Assembly: GCF_014204625.1 (NCBI RefSeq)
Contig: NZ_JACHLU010000007.1
Coordinates: 1 to 64,000, forward strand
Direction of reading: 5' to 3'
Origin: Gillisella vitis
Lineage (GTDB): Bacteria; Pseudomonadota; Alphaproteobacteria; Rhizobiales; Rhizobiaceae
Length of the DNA: 64,000 nucleotides
Both the position numbers and the translations under genes were made by a program. The notes under the pieces were generated by a model that saw only the letters and a list, made by a program, of their open reading frames with translations, was not told where the DNA came from and did no database searches. Positions 1 to 7,805 of this stretch are shown here, piece by piece (within the stretch, counting starts at the first letter, position 1; each line of letters begins with the position of its first letter).

Positions 1-1043
1 TAGAAAATCGCGGGAATGCCGTTCTGTTCGCAGGCATAGCGAAGCGCATCGACCACGCCGATGGTATTTTCTGCCAAGCCAAACGAAAAGCCGACGCATT
101 TGCGCGTGGCCACATCCACGATAGAGGTGATTTCCGGGCGAAATGGCCCGCCGTGGCGTGGGTGCTGGATTTCAGCGTCAAACGTTTTACCGTCGGCGGT
201 ATAAACGCAACCCGGCAACAGGTCGGCGGTGGAGCGCAATGTGTAAGCCATGCGGCTTTTCAGGGTCAAAGACCCTTCACGGCCCCGGTGTTTCTCAACA
301 TTGCCAAGCCGCGCCATCAAGCGGCGCACCTGATCATAGTTGGGCGGCATCACATGCGATGGCAACGCCTTGCAATAATTCTCTAACGCATCGGTGAGGC
401 ATGGCTTGGTCGGCTGTGCATAGAAACGCAGGAACTGCCAGAACCATGACGGCACATCTTGCTTTTCCTTGGTTGGCAATGGGGCGAGAGCGCCAAGGCC
501 GGATGTGTCGCGCATAGAAAACCAACGCTGGATGGTTCGCATACTAATGTCTGCGCTATCGTTCCGGTCGTTGGCGGTCATCAAAAGAGCCTCAGACAAA
601 CCAACCGCGACCGGATCAGCAAGAAAGGATTGGATCGCTTGGCGCTGGGACATGCCGTTAGAAATCCGATGCATGTCGATGGCTGACAGGATCGCGGACC
701 GCGCATTCATCACCTCGCGCTGCCGGGCCGAAAGGGCGGCAGTGGAGAGCTTTTCACGCTTCGCCAGCTCTTGGCTTTTCTTCGCCTGCTGGCTGGCTGC
801 TACCAGTTCGCGGGTGTGTTCACCGTGCAATGCGGCCTGCAAGGCTTCGGGCAAGAGCGAAATGTGATATTCAAACCCGCCGCCGCCTTCGCTGCCTTCG
901 CGCTTGCGGCAAAGGTTGTCGGGCAGGGCTTTCCAGTCTTCCCGGTTAATATGCTCTTGAACGCCGCGCTTGGTGTGCGGCAAAGCCTTCAACTTGAGGC
1001 GAATACCGGCGTCGGCAATCTCTTGGGCGGTCATGAAGGTCAT
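1..1043 (-). CDS. MuA-type phage transposase, N-terminal part (cut by window edge)
   Basis: This gene runs off the left edge; 347 codons are visible from the ATG whose first bases overlap the stop of the preceding gene (ATGA). Residues 1-70 resemble the MuA end-binding domain, finishing in a GGGGFEYHI...LPEALQAAL stretch that matches the KGGKAIEYN..LPVEARAAL layout of MuA. A basic helical linker follows. The catalytic RNase H-like core begins near residue 275, and the first DDE aspartate is D284 in the TADGKTFDAE motif. After it come a VDVATRK strand and a DALRYACEQNGIPAIF helix, exactly where MuA has its second strand and helix before the second Asp. The second Asp and the Glu lie outside the window, so catalytic completeness cannot be judged. 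The protein would bind the phage ends and carry out strand transfer in replicative transposition. An in-frame alternative start lies three codons in. Confidence 0.93.
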   Translation of the reverse strand, partial: MTFMTAQEIADAGIRLKLKALPHTKRGVQEHINREDWKALPDNLCRKREGSEGGGGFEYHISLLPEALQAALHGEHTRELVAASQQAKKSQELAKREKLSTAALSARQREVMNARSAILSAIDMHRISNGMSQRQAIQSFLADPVAVGLSEALLMTANDRNDSADISMRTIQRWFSMRDTSGLGALAPLPTKEKQDVPSWFWQFLRFYAQPTKPCLTDALENYCKALPSHVMPPNYDQVRRLMARLGNVEKHRGREGSLTLKSRMAYTLRSTADLLPGCVYTADGKTFDAEIQHPRHGGPFRPEITSIVDVATRKCVGFSFGLAENTIGVVDALRYACEQNGIPAIF

Positions 1044-1501
1044 TTCAACAGCCCTCCAACCTTGCCGCGCAGGGCGGCGCGCTGGCGCTCAAGATCGGCC
1101 AACTTCTCTTCTGTCTGCCAAAGCCTGATCACTTCGGCGTAACGGGCAGGCACCGCGACAAAACCGGAAAACTCGCAGATGAAATTCAGCAGTTCAAAGC
1201 AATCCGTTGCATCAATGAGCGCAATAAAGCGTTCCAACGTAATCTTATGGTCTCGGCGGGCGGGTGATGCGTAGCAATCCAGCATGTTTTCGGTGACATT
1301 CTGTGAAAGGTACTCGGACATATCCGCCGCGATCTGTTCACGGCTCTTTCCGCAGCGGGTCATGGCCTCGGAAAGAACACGGGCAATCTTCACGTCTAGC
1401 GTACCGCCCTTGGAAACCTCAGGCGCAAACCGGGCCACCACTTCAGGGGGCTGATAATCGCGGAACAGGTCCATCGTGTTGGGATCGCGGCGCTTGCTCA
1501 T
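1040..1501 (-). CDS. phage early protein of unknown function, 153 aa
   Basis: I do not recognise this 153-residue protein by family. It is charged, soluble and mostly helical, with no signal peptide or membrane segment. The C-terminal 30 residues (about 120-153, EEKLADLERQRAALRGK) look like a short coiled coil. A central stretch (VKIARVLSEAMTRCGKSREQIAADMSEYL, given here only as a region near residues 37-66) has the spacing of a helix-turn-helix. It lies between the ParB-like gene, two bases downstream of that gene's stop, and the transposase, with which it shares an ATGA stop-start overlap. That implies coupled translation with the transposase. Position suggests an accessory role in early phage gene control or transposition, but this is inference only. 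Confidence 0.75.
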   Translation of the reverse strand: MSKRRDPNTMDLFRDYQPPEVVARFAPEVSKGGTLDVKIARVLSEAMTRCGKSREQIAADMSEYLSQNVTENMLDCYASPARRDHKITLERFIALIDATDCFELLNFICEFSGFVAVPARYAEVIRLWQTEEKLADLERQRAALRGKVGGLLK

Positions 1502-1503
1502 GG

Positions 1504-2487
1504 TCAGATGCGACCCCGGCGCTTCAGCGAGGCAATAATGCGCTCTTCATGGTCGGCAACGACTGTGTCCAGCTCGTCGTCTTTCAAGCCGCCAAAGAAC
1601 TTGCTCAAAGTAGCAATGCTCTTTTGCAACTCGGCCAAACGGGCGTCGATGTGGGTGGCTGCAACGCTTGAAGCCACTGGTGACGGCAGCTTTTCCAGCG
1701 TCTTGTTGACGGCGGCAACCTTCTTTTCGACATGGGTCATCACCCGACCATTCTCCAGAATGGTCAACGCATCCGGCACATTGGTAGCGCGGGGCGGATT
1801 GGCAAACAAAAGGTCAAGCACCTTCGCCTGTTGCGCTGGCGTCTGTTCGGCAAGCTGCTTCAATCCGGCTTGATGATCGGCCAGCCATGTTCCAGCGCAC
1901 CGTTGGCGTGAGGCAACGGACAGGTCTTTCCAGATTTTAACGGCAAGCTTGATGGCACTCTGGCTCATGCCGATTTTTTCGGCGGTCGCCTTGGTAAAAC
2001 CGAAGATTTCCTCACCTTCGGAGGCAAAAGCCAATTTTTGGCTCTTGCCTCCGGTGTGCTGATTACCACGATCACCGCCGTGTTTCGCTTCCGGATAAAG
2101 CTTCTCATAAACCTGCTTCAGCTCGTATAGATGATGACAACGGTCCAGCACCTTCAATTCCTGACGGCCAAGGTTTTCCATCACCTCTTCAAGGCGGGCT
2201 TCATCGTCGCTGGCAGCGGTTGAAATCCGGGCCGGGATAGCTTCCCACTTCAGAAGCACAAAAGCCGCATGGCGGTGCAAACCCGTGACGAGCTGCTTTC
2301 GTCCACCTACATTGCGCACGGTAATCGGATTGATCAGCCCTTGGGCTTCAATCATGGCGGCAAGGGCTTCTGCCCATGCGGGGTCCAGATCACGGGCGCG
2401 GTCTTCAGGAATATCAATGTCAGAAAGCTTGATGTCCTGCACAATCGGCAAGGCGGTGTAGCTCATGTCACTATTCTGTCTAAGCAT
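1504..2487 (-). CDS. ParB/Srx-like phage protein
   Basis: The 327-residue product has a ParB N-terminal nuclease-like domain at about residues 15-110: an ISLSDI-type entry (IKLSDIDIPEDR), a MIEAQGLINPITVR strand-turn, and the VTGLHRHAAF box that corresponds to the GERR/HRW motif of the family. A DNA-binding central part follows (MSQSAIKLAVKIWKDL, about residues 175-190, helix-turn-helix-like), then a helical C-terminus. ParB-like proteins occur in early regions of several Mu-like phages, where their job is poorly defined; partition, nuclease or regulatory roles are possible. Two starts are possible: ATG at 2487, which has an AGG seven bases upstream, or the ATG seven codons later. The gene heads a tight three-gene minus-strand block ending in the transposase. 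Confidence 0.85.
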   Translation of the reverse strand: MLRQNSDMSYTALPIVQDIKLSDIDIPEDRARDLDPAWAEALAAMIEAQGLINPITVRNVGGRKQLVTGLHRHAAFVLLKWEAIPARISTAASDDEARLEEVMENLGRQELKVLDRCHHLYELKQVYEKLYPEAKHGGDRGNQHTGGKSQKLAFASEGEEIFGFTKATAEKIGMSQSAIKLAVKIWKDLSVASRQRCAGTWLADHQAGLKQLAEQTPAQQAKVLDLLFANPPRATNVPDALTILENGRVMTHVEKKVAAVNKTLEKLPSPVASSVAATHIDARLAELQKSIATLSKFFGGLKDDELDTVVADHEERIIASLKRRGRI

Positions 2488-2612
2488 AAGTAAACCTGCG
2501 AAAATCGGGTGTGAGACTCAAAATAGCTCTGCTAGGGTTGCGTTACCGGGCGGCGGTGCAAACGCCGCCCGGCAACTATCATCCCCCGCAACGGCAATAC
2601 GGAGAGATACCC

Positions 2613-3110
2613 TTGGAACTTTCGGAAATTTGGCTGTGGTATTGTGGCGAGAGGTTCCCCAACGAAGAAGAACTGCCGCCACCAGAACCCATTTCGCCTT
2701 TTGGGGCCTTGGAGTTGCTCTTTGACCTGCACCCCATGTTCACGGCACGGTACGACGCAATCAAATTGACACCGTACAACACTGCTTTTGACGGCGAAGC
2801 AGATGGGGCCTTGGCGCATATGGCCCGTTTTGACAGCTTCGACGCTTGGAACACGATGACGGCTGGCGCTTGGCGTGTCATGAATGACCGCCTCGCGTAT
2901 GCCGAGGCAGTGCTGTGTGTGAATGAAGCAGAAGGCAACCCAGTCATTGCCCACCTTCCCATCGGGCTGGATCGGCAAAGCCAAGCGCGGGCATTGATGC
3001 TAATGTATCTATTAGGCGGCGCGCGGACCATTGATCGGCGATTGCTTGCTGCACGGCCTGATGGATCACCACCAGAGCTTCCGTCGCAATTGCCACTTCA
3101 AAGACATTAG
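2613..3110 (+). CDS. hypothetical protein on the opposite strand of the phage early region
   Basis: This reading frame points against the flanking phage genes. From TTG 2613, preceded by GGAGAG six bases upstream, it gives 165 residues; a GTG at 2511 would extend it to 199. Composition argues for coding: acidic and aromatic residues are balanced (WLWYCGERFPNEEEL, FDSFDAWNTM), and codons follow a purine-first pattern. The antisense frames over the same stretch contain almost no aspartate and have serine runs, as shadows do. I recognise no domain, signal peptide or membrane segment. Its last 55 codons overlap a minus-strand ORF that also looks coding, so the 3' end is doubtful. It would be divergent from the ParB-like gene, with a shared promoter region at 2488-2612. 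Confidence 0.55.
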   Translation: MELSEIWLWYCGERFPNEEELPPPEPISPFGALELLFDLHPMFTARYDAIKLTPYNTAFDGEADGALAHMARFDSFDAWNTMTAGAWRVMNDRLAYAEAVLCVNEAEGNPVIAHLPIGLDRQSQARALMLMYLLGGARTIDRRLLAARPDGSPPELPSQLPLQRH

Positions 3111-3162
3111 GCGCAACGCCGTAACGATGCCGCAGGTTTTCAAGATGTGGCGTGGCCATCAT
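2944..3162 (-). CDS. possible small phage protein, 72 aa
   Basis: A 72-residue frame with normal composition (HLENLRHRYG.., then a helical AIATEALVVIHQAVQQAIA stretch, ending in ADPARWEGGQ). Its ATG overlaps the stop of the upstream 101-codon ORF as ATGA, the same arrangement as between ner and that ORF, which suggests a chain of coupled genes reading left from ner. Against it, its 3' half overlaps the plus-strand ORF 2613-3110, which also looks real. No known family is recognised. If genuine it would be an early phage gene cotranscribed with ner. Confidence 0.45.
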   Translation of the reverse strand: MMATPHLENLRHRYGVAPNVFEVAIATEALVVIHQAVQQAIADQWSARRLIDTLASMPALGFADPARWEGGQ

Positions 3163-3464
3163 GCTGCACCACCCTTGGATGCAACAGAGGAATCACCAGA
3201 TGAAGAACATGCCTTATCTTGCAGGCCCTGTGTCTGAGGCTCGCGCCGAGGCCCATAATAGTCCCCGAAATATATCGCTATGGATCGAGCAGACGCAGAA
3301 GCTGGGTGTTCCGGCGGTGTGTTATGAGCTGACACTCGACCAAGCGAGATCATTACAGCGTCAAATTCATATCCACCTTTCGGCTTTGGATGGCGAAGAC
3401 GAATAACAACGCGAACGAGCAACCGTGCCAGCCCTTCGCGGATCGTTGACACAGCCGCCGTCAT
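3159..3464 (-). CDS. possible phage early protein downstream of ner, 101 aa
   Basis: Begins with an ATG overlapping the ner stop (ATGA) and ends in another ATGA overlap with the next minus-strand ORF. The N-terminal 45 residues look protein-like (basic and hydrophobic), but the C-terminal third is low in acidic residues and rich in Ser and Gly. It lies opposite the plus-strand ORF 3200-3406, which has a better ribosome binding site and composition. Only one of the two is likely to be the main product. No family is recognised. Confidence 0.35.
   Translation of the reverse strand: MTAAVSTIREGLARLLVRVVIRLRHPKPKGGYEFDAVMISLGRVSAHNTPPEHPASASARSIAIYFGDYYGPRREPQTQGLQDKACSSSGDSSVASKGGAA
3200..3406 (+). 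CDS. possible small hypothetical protein, 68 aa
   Basis: Starts at ATG 3200 with AGAGGA about nine bases upstream. The 68-residue product is acidic at its C-terminus (SALDGEDE) and has a helical ELTLDQARSLQRQI segment. There is no signal peptide and no recognised family. It sits 90 bp after ORF 2613-3110 on the same strand, and the two could form a small rightward unit converging on ner. It is opposite the minus-strand ORF 3159-3464, so the two annotations compete; composition and the ribosome binding site favour this one slightly. Confidence 0.5.
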   Translation: MKNMPYLAGPVSEARAEAHNSPRNISLWIEQTQKLGVPAVCYELTLDQARSLQRQIHIHLSALDGEDE

Positions 3465-3757
3465 GCCGCCACCCGCTTGTCAACAGAAGCGTTAGATTTT
3501 TGACTTTCTAACGGGCCATGCTTTGCGCTATCGTAGATTCGAGTATTGGTTTTGGGATAACGGTTCGGCCAGAGGGTGGAGACCTTCTGTCCAATGAAGT
3601 CAGCGATAATCGCTTCGTTGATTTTGTTTGGGCGCTTCCACACATGGCGGAAGCTGGCGGGTTTGCGACCGTTGCGGAGTGCGAGTTGTTCGAGCGTCAT
3701 GCCACGCTCTTGGATTTCGCACAGTATCCGCTTCGGGGTCCAGTTAATGGCACCCAT
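3461..3757 (-). CDS. ner: Ner-type (Nlp/SfsB family) DNA-binding regulator
   Basis: The product of 98 residues contains the Ner/Nlp winged-helix signature: an NWTPKRILCEIQERGMTLEQLA segment (residues about 5-26) followed by GRKPASFRHVWKRP and KINEAIIADFIGQK, then the invariant LWPNRYP end of the domain (Mu Ner has VIWPSRYQ). In Mu, Ner is the Cro-like protein that damps early and repressor transcription. The ATG at 3757 was chosen because AGGAG lies eight bases upstream; a start 12 codons earlier has none. It is divergent from the repressor gene, the standard Mu arrangement, with about 150 bp between them holding palindromic elements. The 30-residue tail after the domain is basic and of unknown role. 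Confidence 0.9.
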   Translation of the reverse strand: MGAINWTPKRILCEIQERGMTLEQLALRNGRKPASFRHVWKRPNKINEAIIADFIGQKVSTLWPNRYPKTNTRIYDSAKHGPLESQKSNASVDKRVAA

Positions 3758-3773
3758 GACGATTACTCCTGGC

Positions 3774-3802
3774 AAAAGCGGATGTTGGCGCATCCGCTTT
3801 TT
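3774..3802. promoter_or_regulatory. hairpin / possible Ner-site repeat in the ner leader
   Basis: AAAAGCGGATG and CATCCGCTTTTT flank a six-base loop, giving an 11-bp stem with T-runs on both strands. It lies just upstream of the ner ribosome binding site. The core AAAAGCGG recurs at 3833-3840. It could be a bidirectional terminator/attenuator or a pair of half-sites for Ner. Confidence 0.55.
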
Positions 3803-3858
3803 GTTGGTGTTGGTTGAACAATTGCGGACTGCAAAAGCGGCCCGCTAAAATTATGAAT

Positions 3859-3896
3859 AATCACTTTGGTTCTCTTTTGCAAGAACTAAAGTGATT
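3859..3896. promoter_or_regulatory. palindromic operator candidate between repressor and ner
   Basis: AATCACTTTGGTTCT, an eight-base spacer, then AGAACTAAAGTGATT: 15-bp inverted arms with one mismatch. It ends 13 bases before the repressor start codon, in the divergent control region. A dimeric XRE repressor binding here would block its own gene and probably the ner promoter. The site is seen directly; its function is inferred from position. Confidence 0.7.
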
Positions 3897-3909
3897 AAAT
3901 GAGGATTCG

Positions 3910-4434
3910 TTGAGCGATAATCAGACGATTGGTGGCCGCTTGCGATTACTTCGTAAGAAGTTGGGCCTATCTCAGCAGGAGTTGGCTGACAGACTTGAAC
4001 TATCAGTACGTGGTTGGCAAAAAATCGAACGTAATGAAGCGGTTCCTAGCGGTGATACCCTATTACGCTGTGAGGCGATTGGTTATAATCCGGGCTGGAT
4101 ACTGACAGGCTTCGGGCCAGAGTTGATGGACGATGCTAAGCTTGAGCAATCCACAGGTTTGTCAGCAATCAAGAACAATACAATCGACGCAGAGCTAATG
4201 GAGCGCCTTCACGACCGCGTGGCGTCGATATTTCACGATGTAGGCCAAAAGCCACCGCAACGCCGCATAGCCCGCGAGGCTGCAAACCTTTACAATGAGC
4301 TTGCAAAGGTTGTGCAGGATATGAGCGATGCCGAAATGGTCGATGCAGCCTTGCCGATGGTCGCGCTGGACTTCAAGCGCAAGCTGGAACGCGCCGCCGC
4401 TGAACCCGGAACCGGCAAACGTTCGGCTTCGTAG
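3910..4434 (+). CDS. XRE-family phage repressor (c-type)
   Basis: The 174-residue product begins with a classic XRE helix-turn-helix (residues about 7-60: GGRLRLLRKKLGLSQQELADRL, then a recognition helix ending in GWQKIERNEAVPS). A WILTGFGPE motif follows, as is common in Mu-like and lambdoid repressors of the CI/C2 type. The rest is helical with no S24 peptidase residues visible, so cleavage-type induction is not evident. Start codon is TTG at 3910 with GAGGA just upstream, hinting at weak translation. It is divergent from ner, and a 15-bp-arm palindrome precedes it. It is expected to keep the prophage silent. Confidence 0.88.
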   Translation: MSDNQTIGGRLRLLRKKLGLSQQELADRLELSVRGWQKIERNEAVPSGDTLLRCEAIGYNPGWILTGFGPELMDDAKLEQSTGLSAIKNNTIDAELMERLHDRVASIFHDVGQKPPQRRIAREAANLYNELAKVVQDMSDAEMVDAALPMVALDFKRKLERAAAEPGTGKRSAS

Positions 4435-5245
4435 TTATAAAATCACTGATTATAAGCTGGCTCTATGAAGCATCATTAGTTGCAGCCAGTTGCGCCTTCC
4501 AGATAGGCCTACAGCCATCCACAGAGGTTGCCATTCTCTTGGTTGGTGCGCACTGAAAAACAATGCGTGTAATTTATCTGTGGTACGCAACAACAATCTT
4601 TAGCGCGGTATTTATCAGATACGCATGTTCATCGCGTCAGAATTTCATTTTTCCGACTTCCCACCCTATTGACCCTTGTCGTAACGACGATTTGCATAAA
4701 AGCGTATATTTTTCAGTTGTTTAATTGTGGTGGGAAGTTTGATGTCATGGTGGGCAATTTCTTCCCACCATGAGGTGGCCAAAATTTCCGGCTCCAGCCG
4801 AATCTACAGGCCGTCAGCCACGGCTCTTCGTCAATCCGCTTGCCACGTCCACGAATTTTATCTATTCAATTCAAAATGTTGTTCTTGTCAGCATAATTGG
4901 CAGAACAATGCGAGAAGAATGCGCGAATTTGTGACAAAGATTGCGCGATAAATTGGCGATTTCCGCGGTTCATTTGCATTATGAAAATTACCTTCACCAG
5001 CCTGATCGACCAGAAAGCCTTTAATAAATATGAGCTTAGGTAGAAATGGGCGGGGTCATCACTTGTGACAAAGGTAACACCCCCCTACACATCGCCAGTA
5101 TCTCGCATGATAACCATCAGTTCTGGAATAACTCTGTTAACATCTTATTTTTTGCAAATTTTATTTTTTAGAGAATCACTATATTTGTTACCGTGTTGAG
5201 GCAAGCCGCTTAAATGGCGCTTGATGTGGCAGGAGGATCATAAAT
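4435..5245. other. 811-bp gene-free stretch containing the prophage left end
   Basis: No convincing gene. The Mu-like order (end, repressor, ner, A) places the phage terminus here, but the exact junction and target duplication cannot be fixed by eye. Structure seen: two similar boxes, ATTTATCTGTGGTACGCA (4571-4588) and ATTTATCAGATACGCA (4611-4626), about 40 bp apart; ACTTCCCACC at 4656-4665 and inverted at 4729-4738; and an inverted CATGGTGGG/CCCACCATG pair at 4746-4772. The stretch is AT-rich from about 4860 on. The last 100 bp should hold the promoter of the next gene. Confidence 0.6.
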
Positions 5246-5587
5246 ATGTCTGGCCCCAGTCAGTTGGAACGCTGGGCTTTGGAGCGGGCACACAAGATCA
5301 TGCTCAATGAAGGCATGAGCCTGGTCAATGCCGCACAATGGCTTGATAAAAAGCAAACCATCAAAAGCTCACAGCAATTGCGCGACGCCATTCGGCAATC
5401 GCTTCTTGAGGCATTGACGTTTCAGTCTGCCACCGCTGACCCTAAACAAGGGGCTGATGTCGTTTGTTTTTCACCGCCATCAACCGAAACATTTTCAGTA
5501 GAGGTTGACTCTTCCCCAAATATCACCGGCCAGATCAGCGTGGATCAATATCGCCCCGCGCCCACATTTCCATCGTCTCAGCCTTGA
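5246..5587 (+). CDS. hypothetical protein, 113 aa, beside the prophage
   Basis: Starts with ATG after a strong AGGAGG nine bases upstream. The first 65 residues are helical ([21 protein letters not shown].., then ..[16 protein letters not shown]), with a possible helix-turn-helix-like spacing. The C-terminal 45 residues are Pro/Ser/Thr rich and probably disordered. There is no signal peptide or membrane segment, and no family is recognised. Its 3' end overlaps the convergent tgt gene by 53 bp, which is long for chromosomal neighbours. Whether it belongs to the host or was carried in with the prophage is open; its ribosome binding site suggests it is expressed. Confidence 0.6.
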   Translation: MSGPSQLERWALERAHKIMLNEGMSLVNAAQWLDKKQTIKSSQQLRDAIRQSLLEALTFQSATADPKQGADVVCFSPPSTETFSVEVDSSPNITGQISVDQYRPAPTFPSSQP

Positions 5588-6665
5588 AATCCTCAAACCG
5601 GCCTTCAGCGATCGATTGGCGAATGCCCTGCATCAATTCCTGATAATAGGAAAGATTGTTCCACGACAACAGCATACCGCCCAAGGCCTCATTGGAGCGC
5701 ACCAGATGGTGCAGATAGGCGCGGGAATAATCCCGTGCGGCCGGGCAGGATGATTGCTCATCCAATGGACGCATATCTTCCGCATGGCGGGCATTGCGGA
5801 TATTGACCTTGCCGCGGCGGGTAAAGGCCAGACCATGGCGACCCGAACGGGTTGGCATGACGCAGTCAAACATATCCACGCCCAGCGCTACCGATTTCAA
5901 CATATCATCCGGCGTACCGACGCCCATGAGGTAGCGCGGCTTTTCCGTTGGCAACACCGGCAGGGTGATGTCCAACATGCTGAGCATCACCTCCTGCGGC
6001 TCGCCCACCGCAAGACCGCCGACCGCATACCCCTTGAGATCGAGCTGTTTCAACCCCTCTGCCGAGCGAATGCGAAGGGCGGGCTGATCGCCACCCTGCA
6101 CAATGCCAAACATGGCCTTGCCCGGTTGTTCACCAAAGGCAACCCGGCAACGTTCTGCCCAGCGCAGCGACATTTCCATGGCGCGTTCAATCTCACGTGG
6201 CTCGGCTGGCAGGGCAATGCATTCATCCAGCTGCATCTGAATATCGCTATCCAGCAGGCCCTGAATCTCAATTGATCTCTCCGGCGACATATGGTGTGAG
6301 GAGCCATCGATATGGCTTTTGAAGGTCACGCCCTGCTCATCCAGCTTGCGCAGGCCAGACAGCGACATCACCTGAAACCCGCCGGAATCGGTCAGAATCG
6401 GCTGTGGCCAACGAATCAACTCATGCAGACCACCAAGCCGGGCAACCCGCTCAGCACCAGGGCGCAGCATCAGATGATAGGTATTGCCAAGGATAATATC
6501 AGCACCGCCTTCCCGCACCTGATCAAGATACATGGCCTTGACGGTACCAACTGTGCCCACCGGCATGAAGGCAGGCGTGCGGATGGTGCCACGCGGCATG
6601 GAAATCTCGCCGAGGCGCGCCTTGCCGCTGGTGGCCTTGAGGGTGAAGGTAAACTGCTCGGACAT
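5535..6665 (-). CDS. tgt: queuine tRNA-ribosyltransferase (TGT)
   Basis: The enzyme exchanges guanine-34 for a queuine precursor in tRNAs with GUN anticodons. The 376-residue product carries the family landmarks: [12 protein letters not shown] near the N-terminus, [25 protein letters not shown] with the active-site Asp, GIVQGGD, GGLAVGE, and [12 protein letters not shown] with the nucleophilic Asp. The oddity is the zinc site. E. coli has C-x-C-x-x-C before YSRAYLHHL and a His about 20 residues after it; here the aligned residues are Ser, Cys, Ala and Asn ([17 protein letters not shown] and [11 protein letters not shown]). Start at 6665 gives the usual length and lies four bases after the queA stop, so the two form an operon for queuosine synthesis. 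Confidence 0.97.
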   Translation of the reverse strand: MSEQFTFTLKATSGKARLGEISMPRGTIRTPAFMPVGTVGTVKAMYLDQVREGGADIILGNTYHLMLRPGAERVARLGGLHELIRWPQPILTDSGGFQVMSLSGLRKLDEQGVTFKSHIDGSSHHMSPERSIEIQGLLDSDIQMQLDECIALPAEPREIERAMEMSLRWAERCRVAFGEQPGKAMFGIVQGGDQPALRIRSAEGLKQLDLKGYAVGGLAVGEPQEVMLSMLDITLPVLPTEKPRYLMGVGTPDDMLKSVALGVDMFDCVMPTRSGRHGLAFTRRGKVNIRNARHAEDMRPLDEQSSCPAARDYSRAYLHHLVRSNEALGGMLLSWNNLSYYQELMQGIRQSIAEGRFEDFKAETMEMWARGDIDPR

Positions 6666-6669
6666 GGTG

Positions 6670-7728
6670 TCAGTCGTCTTTCCGGAAGAGAAGGCTGGAA
6701 TCGCCATAAGAATAAAAGCGGTAGCCGGATTCAATGGCATGGGCATAGGCAGCCCGCATGGTTTCCAGACCCGCAAAGGCCGAGACCAGCATGAACAACG
6801 TTGATTTCGGCAGGTGAAAATTGGTCATCAGCATATCCACCGCCTTGAAACGGTAGCCGGGCGTGATGAAAATTCCGGTGGCGCCGGACCAGGGCAAAAC
6901 GCGGCCATCGTCGCTGGCGGCACTTTCAATCAGGCGCAGCGAGGTGGTGCCAACACAGACAATGCGCCCGCCCCGCGCTTTGACCGCGTTCAGCGCATCG
7001 GCTGTCACCTGCGACACATGGCCAATTTCCTGATGCATCTTGTGGTCGTTGGTATCATCGGCCTTGACCGGCAAGAACGTGCCAGCACCCACATGCAGCG
7101 TAACAAAATGGCGCTCGACACCAGCCTGATCGAGAGCATCAAAAAGAGCGGGGGTAAAATGCAGGCCAGCGGTGGGGGCCGCAACGGCCCCCTCTTCACG
7201 GGCATAGATGGTTTGATAATCGTGGCGGTCCTGCCCATCTTCCGGGCGCTTTGCGGCAATATAGGGCGGCAGCGGAATGTGCCCGAAGCTGGCAATGGCC
7301 TGATCCAGATCAGGGCCGGATGCATCAAACAGCAGATCAATCTCACCCGCATCACCCTTGGCAACAACCGTGGCTGTCAAACCATTGAAATCAATCGTAT
7401 CGCCCTGCTTGATCCGCTTGCCGGGACGCGCAAATGCTTTCCAGCTATTGGCGGCAACCCGCATGTGCAATGTGCAGGAAACAGGCGTACGCTCGGCCCC
7501 ATCGCGCAGGCGAACGCCTTCAAGCTGTGCTGGAATCACTTTGGTATCGTTAAACACCAATGCATCACCCGGACGCAAAAAGCACGGCAGCTCAAACACC
7601 TGTCGATCATCCAGCATCGGCTGCCCATCGGGACGCACAATCAGAAAACGAGCGTGATCGCGCGGACTGGCTGGCCGCAGCGCAATATTGTCGTCGGGAA
7701 GATCAAAATCAAACAGGTCTACACGCAT
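6670..7728 (-). CDS. queA: S-adenosylmethionine:tRNA ribosyltransferase-isomerase
   Basis: QueA transfers and rearranges the ribosyl group of SAM onto the 7-aminomethyl-7-deazaguanine base placed by Tgt, giving epoxyqueuosine. The 352-residue protein begins [19 protein letters not shown], the family N-terminus, and has [13 protein letters not shown], the [13 protein letters not shown] loop, [13 protein letters not shown] and a C-terminal [18 protein letters not shown] motif. The ORF is open for 26 codons upstream, but family alignment places the start at 7728. It is directly followed by tgt. A strong terminator between queA and the upstream cyclophilin gene means the queA promoter must lie in or just before that 77-bp gap. 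Confidence 0.97.
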   Translation of the reverse strand: MRVDLFDFDLPDDNIALRPASPRDHARFLIVRPDGQPMLDDRQVFELPCFLRPGDALVFNDTKVIPAQLEGVRLRDGAERTPVSCTLHMRVAANSWKAFARPGKRIKQGDTIDFNGLTATVVAKGDAGEIDLLFDASGPDLDQAIASFGHIPLPPYIAAKRPEDGQDRHDYQTIYAREEGAVAAPTAGLHFTPALFDALDQAGVERHFVTLHVGAGTFLPVKADDTNDHKMHQEIGHVSQVTADALNAVKARGGRIVCVGTTSLRLIESAASDDGRVLPWSGATGIFITPGYRFKAVDMLMTNFHLPKSTLFMLVSAFAGLETMRAAYAHAIESGYRFYSYGDSSLLFRKDD

Positions 7729-7754
7729 GATACCGCAACTGGATTTGAACGCGA

Positions 7755-7789
7755 AAACCCGCCCCAACGCAATCACGCGGGGCGGGTTT
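7755..7789 (-). terminator. rho-independent terminator of the coaD-cyclophilin unit
   Basis: An 11-bp perfect stem (AAACCCGCCCC / GGGGCGGGTTT) around a 13-base loop, in the gap after the cyclophilin stop at 7806. On the minus strand the stem ends in a T-run. Confidence 0.85.
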
Positions 7790-7805
7790 GTTAAACAGGC
7801 CAACA

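Noticed and set aside
2532..2984. 150-codon minus-strand ORF in the phage region
   Set aside because: Antisense to the plus-strand frame at 2613-3110, with little aspartate and odd composition; no ribosome binding site.
4727..4951. 74-codon plus-strand ORF in the prophage end region
   Set aside because: His/Ser/Cys-rich, no ribosome binding site, and it spans the CCCACC repeats; noncoding.
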